Shown here: piece after piece, positions 40,992-48,355 of the stretch
Numbering within the stretch: position 1 is the stretch's first letter
Layout: each line of letters starts with the position of its first letter
Assembly (NCBI GenBank): GCA_963169455.1
Contig: CAUJDW010000107.1
Span: 1 to 64,000 of the forward strand
Reading direction: 5' to 3'
DNA: 64,000 bases
Source: Bacteroidota bacterium
GTDB taxonomy: Bacteria; Bacteroidota; Bacteroidia; Chitinophagales; Saprospiraceae
The notes under the pieces: model-generated
The model's input: the letters and a program-made list of their open reading frames with translations, nothing else
Databases searched by the model: none
Told to the model about the DNA's origin: nothing
Position numbers and translations under genes: made by a program

Positions 40992-43328
40992 TCATTGCAC
41001 CGGATACCAGCGGTTGTTTTTCCACAGGTATCCCTCGCCCTGCCGGTATATTTCCGCAACCTCATGCCTGATGAGCAGTTCATCCAGCCAAAGGGGCCTA
41101 TTACCCATCTCTGGGTTGTGGATCTTCACCCGGAAGTGGGTGTCGGCCCGGTTGGGCACGATGCGGAACTCCAGCAGGCCCCAGCCGTCGTCGTCCAGGG
41201 CCCGCAGGTTGTAATAAACCTGATGGGCCTGCCAGCCTGCGCCTTCTCCGGTTTCCGGCACGTATTCCTCGACCTCCAGAAAGGAGCGCCCGGCCATGTC
41301 GGCCTGCAGATAGGCCCAGAAGGAAAGCACGTGATAACTGCCGGCCGCCTGGCGGGGAAGGGGCCCTTCGAAGATTAGGCTCTTTTCGGAGCCCGGCAAC
41401 TGAAAACCGCCACCGCCCCGGTAACTCTTTTCCGCAGGCAGGCTGTCGAGGGAATTGTAGTAGAAATCCTGAACGCTGTCCCGGCTGAGAAAGGCTCCAT
41501 GCGGATAAAGAGACAGCGTGTCGAGCGCCAGGGTGTTCCGGATATCGCGAACGCGGGCCTCGATCCGGTCGTGGAAAGTGCGCAGGGGTAAACGGAAAAG
41601 GCGGTATGCTTCGGTTTCGTGCAGCAGCCTGGCGCCCTCCAGCAGGTGCCCGTATCGGTCCTTCTGATGCTCGAACTTGTCGTTGCTCACCATCAGCAGA
41701 AGCGGTTTTTTATTTGGAAAATCGGCCAGGATGCGCGGCAGGCGGTAGGGCTCCAGCACGAGCTGGGCTTCCTTCAGAGTCTGCCCCAGGGAGGTGCGGG
41801 TCAGCATGGCGCTGGTGACGGGCAGCCCGCTCTGCATGGAGAGCGTCAGGGCGCGGGGCACGATATCGCCTTCGCCGTGGAACCATAGGTTGTCGGAGCC
41901 GATGTTGAAATAGGGAGCCGTCAGTATGGCCTGGAAGTCGTCATAATTCATCCCTTCAATATCGGTGTAGCGCTGGCCGGGCTGCAGTTCCCGCACTTCG
42001 TCGAGGCGAAGGTTAACTGCCGTGCAGAAGTGGTAGGCTTCAAAATACAGCAACAACAGAGCCAGCCCACTCAGCAGGTAACGCCAGGAGGCCTTGGCCG
42101 CCCATTGCCACAACTCGGCAAAAACGACGAGGTTGATCAGGTAGTAAAAGGCCCAGCTAAAACGCCCCACCGAGCGGAACTGCCGGATCGGGCCGGCATA
42201 GTCGAGCAGGCCTTCCAGGCCGGGGATGGTGAAGGGGTAACCGAAGGAAAAAAACAGGAGCACAACGCTCGCCCAGAAGCTCTTGTTCAGAAAGCCGTTG
42301 AAGGCTCCACCCGCGAGCACAACGGGCTGCCGGAAGCGGTGGTAAGCCCAGCGCCCCAGCAGAGCCAGCAGGCCGATGGCCGCCACCAGCCCTATATATG
42401 CCCGCCCCTCGAACTCGGTGGGCTGTATCTTGATCAGATGTTCATTGACCCACTGAAAATGGGGCTGGGTGAGGGAGGTGAAAATGCCTTCCCAGATGGC
42501 GTGAAAGGTAAAAAAGCCCCAGGGCTGCGGCGTCCGGTCCGTCACCGGGTCGCCGTGGTACATCCAGAAGTAAAAAAACAACAGGGGCAGCAGCAATTGT
42601 ATGCTGTAGTGAAAGGCGTAGCGGAAAAGGCGGCGCACAGAGGGCTTGCGCAGGAACCCGAACAGATAGTAAAAGGATATGAAAAAGGCCATGATGGCGA
42701 AAAAGTAAAAGTGGATGAGGGCAAAAGCGGCCACCGCCACGGCAATCCATGCGCTGGTTTTCCAGCTTTTGGTTTCCTCCAGCCGCAAAAGCAGGTAAAT
42801 CACGATGGGCAGCGCCGCCGCCTGCCCCAGCCCGTAGTGGGAAGCCAGCCTCGGAAACTGGGGCGTAAGAAAGGCCAGCCCTGCAGCGGCAGCCACGGCC
42901 CACCACATGGGGGCGCCGAGCTTGCGAAGGGCCAGGTACATAAAAAAGGCGCAAAGCAGCAGAGACAACAGCAGGGAAAAGTGCAACACGGCCCGGGTGT
43001 AGCCCGTCACATCCAGCAGGTAACGGCTCACCAGCTTGATGGCGTTGGAGAACAGGGGCTGGGCATCGGCCGGCACGACGTGTTCGCCAAAGGGATAGTT
43101 CATGCCCTCGTAGTGGGAGTAGGCGCTGTCCCAGCGGGCATGGTATTCCATCACCGCATAAACCTTGTAGCCGTCGCCGAACGGTTCGATGACCCGGCTG
43201 TTGGGATACTGGAAAAAATCGGGGAAGCGAAGGGCCAGCAGCCCGGCCATTAGCAAAAGGACGGCAAGGCGCCCAGTCCATTCACGGGAAAACAGGGGAA
43301 TAGGAGGCTGCTGCTCGGTTGTGCTCAC
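40992..43328 (-). CDS. Large polytopic membrane protein, possible GT-C glycosyltransferase
   Basis: A 778-residue protein. About 11 hydrophobic segments fill residues 20-440 (LAVLLLMAGLLALRF, LLSLLLCAFFMYLALRKLG, YLLSGLALLLLYFEAY). An extracytoplasmic beta-rich domain of about 330 residues follows. The first periplasmic loop contains EPFGDGYKVYAVMEYHARWD, compatible with an acidic GT-C active site, but no family is certain. It is probably an envelope glycan or lipid-linked sugar enzyme. It lies upstream of, and probably co-transcribed with, the dihydroorotase-like gene. Confidence 0.65.
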   Translation of the reverse strand: MSTTEQQPPIPLFSREWTGRLAVLLLMAGLLALRFPDFFQYPNSRVIEPFGDGYKVYAVMEYHARWDSAYSHYEGMNYPFGEHVVPADAQPLFSNAIKLVSRYLLDVTGYTRAVLHFSLLLSLLLCAFFMYLALRKLGAPMWWAVAAAAGLAFLTPQFPRLASHYGLGQAAALPIVIYLLLRLEETKSWKTSAWIAVAVAAFALIHFYFFAIMAFFISFYYLFGFLRKPSVRRLFRYAFHYSIQLLLPLLFFYFWMYHGDPVTDRTPQPWGFFTFHAIWEGIFTSLTQPHFQWVNEHLIKIQPTEFEGRAYIGLVAAIGLLALLGRWAYHRFRQPVVLAGGAFNGFLNKSFWASVVLLFFSFGYPFTIPGLEGLLDYAGPIRQFRSVGRFSWAFYYLINLVVFAELWQWAAKASWRYLLSGLALLLLYFEAYHFCTAVNLRLDEVRELQPGQRYTDIEGMNYDDFQAILTAPYFNIGSDNLWFHGEGDIVPRALTLSMQSGLPVTSAMLTRTSLGQTLKEAQLVLEPYRLPRILADFPNKKPLLLMVSNDKFEHQKDRYGHLLEGARLLHETEAYRLFRLPLRTFHDRIEARVRDIRNTLALDTLSLYPHGAFLSRDSVQDFYYNSLDSLPAEKSYRGGGGFQLPGSEKSLIFEGPLPRQAAGSYHVLSFWAYLQADMAGRSFLEVEEYVPETGEGAGWQAHQVYYNLRALDDDGWGLLEFRIVPNRADTHFRVKIHNPEMGNRPLWLDELLIRHEVAEIYRQGEGYLWKNNRWYPVQ

Positions 43329-43396
43329 GTTGCGTTGGCTTGCTACGAAAGCAAAGGTAATGTTTTGAAGGGGAATTTCATCCTATGCGCGAAGCC

Positions 43397-44617
43397 TTAT
43401 TCCGCCTGGCCCCTCGCCATGTCATCCACTTCATCCAGGCGGAAGCGCACCGCCACAACGCTGTTGTTCCCCTCATCCCCGACGCGGTATTGCAGATAAG
43501 TCACGGCCAGCAGGCTTCCGTCTTCCAGCACCTCCAGCCCGGCGTACCCACAATCGTAACCCTGATAGTTTTTCAGCAGGCGCAGGCGGTACTGCCCTTC
43601 GGCGCCATTGGCCAGATCCTCATACGCACCTATCCAGGCCACGAAATCGCCCTCGGTAGGGCCTTTGGCCGTGCGCCGCTGGTAGTCGCGGAAAACGGCC
43701 GCGATGCGCCCGTCGGGGGCGTAGCGCAACACGTGGCGGTCGCCGCAAAGGGCGGCAGGCAATGGGCGGGGCTCCGTCCAGCTCCGCCCTTCGTCGCGGC
43801 TGAACATGATCTGTGCGTTGAAGCGGCGCGAGTTTTCCCGAAGCAGCATGGCCAGCTCCCGCCCGTCGGGCGAGCGGATGATGCCGGGCTCGCAAATATA
43901 GCGCAGGCTGTCTTCGCGGATCACTTCCGGATAAGCCCAGCTCAGGCCGCCGTCCACCGAAAGGGTTTTGTACAAAACAAATTTGCCGGGATTGCGGTAC
44001 ACCTCCCCGCCGCCACTGATGAAACGGCCGTCGTCGTGGAAAAATGCCAGGTATTTTCCCGGCGCAAAGGCCTCGTCCTCCGGATTGTCTTTTACGGGGA
44101 TGAGATCGCTCATGGCTACAATCCCACCCCAATCGCCCACCGGCCGGAATGGCGTCCAGTGCTCCCCAAAGTCTTCCGACACGGATATTCGGATGGGATA
44201 CAGCCCTGTAAAGAGGATGAGCCGCTCCTTTCCCTCGGGCCCCTGCACCGCATGGATGGTGGGCACCTCCCGGATATCCCCCAAAGCCGCAGCAGCCGGC
44301 ATGTCCTCCGTCCAGCTGCGGCCGCCGTCCATGCTTTTGCGTATGGTCATCAGCCCCCGTGCATGGGCGCCGGTAGGGAAGGCCGCCAGGATGGCCTCGC
44401 CCTGGCCGGAGGGGCGCACCTTTACGGTAGTGGGGTGCCCGTAGTACACCCCCTCCTTACGCGCCACCACGAACTGCCTGCTGCTGTCGGCCGACAGGTC
44501 GAAATAGGGAATGCCGAAGTGGCCGTCGAGCAGGCAGGCGCTGGCCCCTGTCCGGGGAGCTTGCCGGCAGGAAGCCAGCAGGGAGAGCAGGAGGAGGATG
44601 GAAAAAAGGTATTTCAT
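43397..44617 (-). CDS. Sialidase/BNR-repeat family lipoprotein
   Basis: A 406-residue lipoprotein. The signal peptide ends at LLLSLLASC (C17). Four Asp-box repeats (SxDxGxxW) are seen: SMDGGRSW, SEDFGEHW, SVDGGLSW and SRDEGRSW. The six-bladed propeller fold is likely. Arginine-triad positions cannot be fixed by eye, so exo-sialidase activity is only suggested. It may cleave sugars at the cell surface. It is divergent from the sigma-54 regulator gene, and the 66-bp intergenic gap must hold both promoters. Confidence 0.82.
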   Translation of the reverse strand: MKYLFSILLLLSLLASCRQAPRTGASACLLDGHFGIPYFDLSADSSRQFVVARKEGVYYGHPTTVKVRPSGQGEAILAAFPTGAHARGLMTIRKSMDGGRSWTEDMPAAAALGDIREVPTIHAVQGPEGKERLILFTGLYPIRISVSEDFGEHWTPFRPVGDWGGIVAMSDLIPVKDNPEDEAFAPGKYLAFFHDDGRFISGGGEVYRNPGKFVLYKTLSVDGGLSWAYPEVIREDSLRYICEPGIIRSPDGRELAMLLRENSRRFNAQIMFSRDEGRSWTEPRPLPAALCGDRHVLRYAPDGRIAAVFRDYQRRTAKGPTEGDFVAWIGAYEDLANGAEGQYRLRLLKNYQGYDCGYAGLEVLEDGSLLAVTYLQYRVGDEGNNSVVAVRFRLDEVDDMARGQAE

Positions 44618-44683
44618 TTTCTTGTTTTTTCCAGCGGATTTATGATACCTTCCATATCTCCGGGAATTTACAAAAATATACCG

Positions 44684-46018
44684 ATGGGAACCCTACTGAT
44701 CATCGATGACGAGAAAGACATTCTCAAACTGCTGAGCCGAATTCTGGAACTGGAGGGTTATGAAGTATTAAAAGCCGAAAACGCAGAGAGAGCCAGAAAG
44801 CTGTTCGCATCAAACGAGGTGCACGCAGTCATCGCAGATGTCAAACTTCCCGACGGAAATGGGGTGCAGCTCACTGCGGAATTCAAATCCCTGAAGCCCC
44901 AGGCCGAAATAATCTGCCTGACGGCATACGGGAACATTCCCGATGGGGTGCAGGCCATCAAAAACGGAGCATTCGATTATCTGGTGAAGGGGGATGATAA
45001 TCAAAAGATCATTCCGGTGGTAAACAAGGCAGTGGAAAAGGCGAAGCTTCAGTTCAGGCTTGCCCGGCTGCAGGCCCAGTTGGAAGAAAAATATGGCTTT
45101 TCCAGCATCATTGGCCATTCCAGGGCCATCCGGGAAGCCATTGAGCTGGCCCGAAAGGTGGCGCCAATGGATACGACGGTGCTGCTGCAGGGCCCTACCG
45201 GCGCCGGCAAGGAAGTATTCGCCAGGGCCATTCACGCCGCCAGCCCGCGGGCGGGCGAAAACTTTCTGGCCGTCAATTGCAGCGCCTTGAGCAGGGAATT
45301 GCTGGAAAGCGAATTATTCGGGCACAAAGCCGGCGCCTTCACCGGCGCTGTAAAGGACAAAAACGGGCTGTTCCAGGAAGCCCATAAAGGCAGCATTTTC
45401 CTGGATGAGATCGGCGAGATGCCGCCCGAACTCCAGGCCAAGATACTCAGGGTGATCGAAGGCGGCGCTTTCATCAGGCTGGGCGACACCAGGGAAACGA
45501 AGGTAAACGTGCGCATCATCGCCGCCACCAACCGCGACCTGGAGGCGGAAGTGCAACAGGGCAACTTCCGGGAGGACCTGTTTTACCGCCTTTCCGTTTT
45601 TACAATTCGCCTGCCTTCACTCGGCGAACGCAGGGAGGACGTTCCGCTGCTGGCAACGCATTTCCTGCGCTATTTTTCGGATAAATTGAGAAAACCGGCC
45701 ACTTCGCTGTCGCCGGATTTTATCGAGGCCCTGCGCCGGCATGAGTGGAAAGGCAATATCCGGGAACTGCGCAACATCGTGGAGCGCGCTGTTATCCTGG
45801 CCGAAACGCCCGTGCTGGGCGCCGAATTGCTGCCCTTCGATTTCCTGTTCAGCAAAAGGCCCGGGCTCTCCTCCGGCCTCTTTAAACTCAGGGATGTGGA
45901 GCGGGATCATATTGCCGGAGTGCTGGCCTACACTCAGGGCAACAAGGCCAAAGCCGCCGGCCTGCTTGGCATCGGCCTGACCACTCTTTACAATAAAATC
46001 AAAGAATACGGGCTTTGA
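44684..46018 (+). CDS. Sigma-54-dependent response regulator (REC-AAA-Fis) of the kdp locus
   Basis: A 444-residue NtrC-family activator. The receiver domain (residues 1-120) has the acidic pair in LLIIDDEKD and phospho-acceptor D52 (IADVKLPDG). The AAA domain (about 140-370) carries Walker A GPTGAGKE, the sigma-54 contact loop GAFTGA and Walker B SIFLDEIGE. The Fis HTH is at the C-terminus (NKAKAAGLLGIGLTTLYNKI). The start at 44684 puts the receiver strand at the N-terminus; 44642 is an alternative. It lies immediately before the kdp operon, where a KdpE (OmpR type) would be expected. Confidence 0.92.
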   Translation: MGTLLIIDDEKDILKLLSRILELEGYEVLKAENAERARKLFASNEVHAVIADVKLPDGNGVQLTAEFKSLKPQAEIICLTAYGNIPDGVQAIKNGAFDYLVKGDDNQKIIPVVNKAVEKAKLQFRLARLQAQLEEKYGFSSIIGHSRAIREAIELARKVAPMDTTVLLQGPTGAGKEVFARAIHAASPRAGENFLAVNCSALSRELLESELFGHKAGAFTGAVKDKNGLFQEAHKGSIFLDEIGEMPPELQAKILRVIEGGAFIRLGDTRETKVNVRIIAATNRDLEAEVQQGNFREDLFYRLSVFTIRLPSLGERREDVPLLATHFLRYFSDKLRKPATSLSPDFIEALRRHEWKGNIRELRNIVERAVILAETPVLGAELLPFDFLFSKRPGLSSGLFKLRDVERDHIAGVLAYTQGNKAKAAGLLGIGLTTLYNKIKEYGL

Positions 46019-46181
46019 TTTTGTCGCTTCACACCTTTCATTTTTTGCAAAATCCTTTCCGAATTTGCACGGTGGTTTCCCATTCCCCCCCAATACGACT
46101 TCCAGTATTTTCAAAACAAAAAACTGAATAACAGACACTTATAAACCTGCAGCCCTCCTCTGCCGCTTTCTGGCATAACAA

Positions 46182-46199
46182 TTGGCACTGTACAGGCAT
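46182..46199 (+). promoter_or_regulatory. Candidate sigma-54 (-24/-12) promoter of the kdp operon
   Basis: The sequence ttggcactgtacaggcat matches YTGGCAC-N5-xxGCA: GG at 46184-46185 and GC at 46196-46197, with exactly ten bases between. Mismatches are the G after TGGCAC and the TT before GC. The start point would be near 46209. It lies 160 bp after the sigma-54 activator gene and upstream of the kdp small-protein genes. An overlapping tggcataacaattggca has GG-N10-GG and fits less well. Confidence 0.6.
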
Positions 46200-46332
46200 G
46201 TATTCGGATGTATTTCAAATCATCGGGTTCCTGGCGCTGCTGTTGCTGAATACAGCCATGCTCAGGATTTGGATATTGGAAATCAGGAAGATATGCCGCA
46301 ACGAACAAAACGAAGGCAGAAGGGGCCAGTAA
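46198..46332 (+). CDS. Possible small membrane protein, 44 residues
   Basis: The frame encodes one hydrophobic segment (FQIIGFLALLLLNTAML) and a basic tail. Its ATG overlaps the -12 element of the proposed sigma-54 promoter, so a transcript from that promoter could not include this start codon. Either an upstream promoter makes it or it is not expressed. Its last 40 bp overlap the next small gene. Confidence 0.3.
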   Translation: MYSDVFQIIGFLALLLLNTAMLRIWILEIRKICRNEQNEGRRGQ

Positions 46333-46460
46333 AGCCCTTACGGCCTGAAAGCTCGCTGGAAGATTGGTGGGATTCCCGAATCCATCTTTGGTGGACTTTC
46401 CTGTTCATTTTTATTTCGGTGGCGGCAATCATTTTGCTCATTGACTTAAAGATCATATAA
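46293..46460 (+). CDS. Small single-TM protein in the kdp operon, 55 residues
   Basis: A basic N-terminus (MPQRTKRRQKGPVKPLRPES), an acidic/aromatic patch (SLEDWWDSRIHLWW) and one transmembrane helix (TFLFIFISVAAIILLIDL) ending at the stop. An aggaag sequence just upstream could serve in ribosome binding. The stop abuts the next small gene's ATG at 46461. I recognise no family. Position between the promoter and kdpF suggests an accessory to KdpFABC. Confidence 0.6.
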   Translation: MPQRTKRRQKGPVKPLRPESSLEDWWDSRIHLWWTFLFIFISVAAIILLIDLKII

Positions 46461-46565
46461 ATGATGACAACCCTGCTTGCTTTTACCATGGCCGTATTAG
46501 GGCTGGCCCTTTTCCTTACGCTCTGGAAATTCATTGATTGGTTTGACCAGATCATAAACGAATAA
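46461..46565 (+). CDS. Small single-TM protein in the kdp operon, 34 residues
   Basis: The ATG follows the previous stop directly, and the stop is 2 bp before kdpF. The product is almost entirely one hydrophobic helix (LLAFTMAVLGLALFLTLW) with an amphipathic end (KFIDWFDQIINE). Tight packing among short genes supports expression. It may be a KdpF-like lipid-facing subunit or regulator. No family is known to me. Confidence 0.55.
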   Translation: MMTTLLAFTMAVLGLALFLTLWKFIDWFDQIINE

Positions 46566-46567
46566 TT

Positions 46568-46645
46568 ATGGTAGGCTTACTCATTCTTTCCCTGCTGGTA
46601 TTCGGATACCTGATTTATGCCATTGTAAAACCTGAAAAATTCTAA
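46568..46645 (+). CDS. kdpF: KdpF, small subunit of the potassium-transporting ATPase
   Basis: A 25-residue single-helix peptide, MVGLLILSLLVFGYLIYAIV followed by KPEKF. The hydrophobic helix and the final (R/K)PEKF are the KdpF signature. KdpF stabilises the KdpFABC complex in the inner membrane. It lies 5 bp upstream of kdpA, the usual position. Confidence 0.88.
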   Translation: MVGLLILSLLVFGYLIYAIVKPEKF

Positions 46646-46650
46646 GCCCA

Positions 46651-48342
46651 ATGTTTACGGAAATCACCGGCGCCATTATGATTTTCCTCTTGTCGGCCCT
46701 CCTCGCCTGGCCACTCGGGAAATACATGGTGAAAGTTTTTAAAGGAGAGCCGAGCTGGCTGGACTTCCTGGCCCCTGTGGAAAACGCCATTTTCCGCCTG
46801 TGCGGCATCCGTCCGGAGGAAGGCATGGACTGGAAACAGAATATGAAGGCCCTGCTCCTTGTGAATATTGCCTTCTTCCTGCTTGCCTTCCTGTTGTTGT
46901 CCATCCAGGGTTTTATTGCCTTCTGGAACCCGAACGGCTTTGGAAACTGGGAGCCAACGCTTGCTTTCAACACTGCGGCCAGTTTCACCACCAACACCAA
47001 CCTGCAGCATTATTCAGGAGAAAGCACGGCTAGTTATTTCACCCAACTGGCAGTATTCACATGGCTTCAGTTTGTAAGCGCAGGCACTGGTATTGCGGCC
47101 TGCGCCCTTCTTTTCCAGGGGCTGGCCAATGAAACGAGCAGCCGGCTGGGCAACTTTTACAAGCTGCTGATCAAAAGCTGCACCCGGGTATTATTGCCCC
47201 TGGCGGCCGTTTTGGCCCTCATCCTGAGCTTCAGGGGCACAGTGGCCAATTTCAGGGGCATTCAGCAGGCCGCCACCCTCGAAGGCGGGGCCCAGATGGT
47301 GGCGGGCGGCCCGGCGGCCCCCATGATTGCCATCAAACAGGTGGGCGCCAACGGCGGCGGCTTTTTCGGCCCCAACTCAACACATCCTTTTGAGAACCCG
47401 GACTACCTGAGCAACATGGCCGAAAACGTGGCCATACTTTTGATTCCCATGGCCCTGGTGTTCTCCTTTGGCTTCTATCTGCAACGCCGGAAGCTTGCCC
47501 TGATGTTCTTCGGGCTGATGAGCCTGATGTTCATCAGCTTTGCAGGCCTGTCGGCCTGGCAGGAGGCCAGAGGCAACCCGGCATTTACTGACATGGGGCT
47601 GGCTCAATGTACGAATATGGAAGGCAAGGAAGTGCGTTTCGGGCCGGTGGCCTCATCGCTCTGGGGTGTTTCCACCACCTCCACCTCCAACGGCTCGGTC
47701 AACTCCATGCACGACAGCCATACGCCGCTTTCCGGCGGCATTTTCCTGCTGGATATGCTCATCAACGCCATCTATGGCGGCGTGGGCGTAGGCTTCATCA
47801 ATTTCTTCGTCTTTCTCGTGGTAGCTGTTTTTATCGCCGGGCAGATGGTTGGCCGAACCCCAAGCCTGCTGGGTAAAAAACTGGAAGCCAGGGAAGTAAA
47901 GATCGCAGCCCTGATCGTGATCCTCCATCCGCTGCTCATCCTGGCCGGGACGGCCATAGCGGCGCACGGCATAAGGGTTGATCCGGAACTGGGCTGGCTG
48001 AACGACCCCGGCTTTCACGGTTTTTCCGAGATGATGTACGAGTTCAGCTCGGCGGCCGCCAACAACGGTTCCGGTTTTGAAGGGCTGGGCGACAATACGC
48101 CGTTTTGGAACATCACAACGGGGATTACCATGCTGCTGGGCCGCTATCTGCCCATCATCGGGCCATTGGCCATCGCCGGTTCCCTGGCCGTCAAAAAGCC
48201 GGTTCCCGAATCGGCCGGCAGCCTGAAGCTGGAAAGCTTTGCTTTTGGGGCGGTACTGCTGTCCGTCATCCTCATCGTGGCCGCCCTGTCGTTTTTCCCG
48301 GCGCTGGCCCTGGGGCCTATTGCCGATTATTTCACGCTCTAA
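46651..48342 (+). CDS. kdpA: Potassium-transporting ATPase subunit A (KdpA)
   Basis: A 563-residue channel-like subunit that binds and translocates K+ in the high-affinity KdpFABC pump. Selectivity-filter loops are visible: FNTAASFTTNTNLQHYSGE near residue 110, GANGGGFFGPNSTHPFENP near 232 and AAANNGSGFEGLGDNTPFWN near 470. About ten membrane segments and the length (E. coli 557) are normal. The gene starts at 46651 after kdpF, and kdpB starts 13 bp after its stop. Confidence 0.96.
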   Translation: MFTEITGAIMIFLLSALLAWPLGKYMVKVFKGEPSWLDFLAPVENAIFRLCGIRPEEGMDWKQNMKALLLVNIAFFLLAFLLLSIQGFIAFWNPNGFGNWEPTLAFNTAASFTTNTNLQHYSGESTASYFTQLAVFTWLQFVSAGTGIAACALLFQGLANETSSRLGNFYKLLIKSCTRVLLPLAAVLALILSFRGTVANFRGIQQAATLEGGAQMVAGGPAAPMIAIKQVGANGGGFFGPNSTHPFENPDYLSNMAENVAILLIPMALVFSFGFYLQRRKLALMFFGLMSLMFISFAGLSAWQEARGNPAFTDMGLAQCTNMEGKEVRFGPVASSLWGVSTTSTSNGSVNSMHDSHTPLSGGIFLLDMLINAIYGGVGVGFINFFVFLVVAVFIAGQMVGRTPSLLGKKLEAREVKIAALIVILHPLLILAGTAIAAHGIRVDPELGWLNDPGFHGFSEMMYEFSSAAANNGSGFEGLGDNTPFWNITTGITMLLGRYLPIIGPLAIAGSLAVKKPVPESAGSLKLESFAFGAVLLSVILIVAALSFFPALALGPIADYFTL

Positions 48343-48355
48343 CCTGAAACTGGAA

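Noticed and set aside
43385..44683. Long N-terminal extension of the sigma-54 regulator frame
   Set aside because: It would overlap the entire sialidase gene on the opposite strand, and a receiver domain normally starts at the N-terminus, as from 44684.
46171..46187. Alternative sigma-54 site tggcataacaattggca
   Set aside because: GG and the next GC are 11 apart rather than 10; the overlapping site at 46182-46199 has exact spacing.
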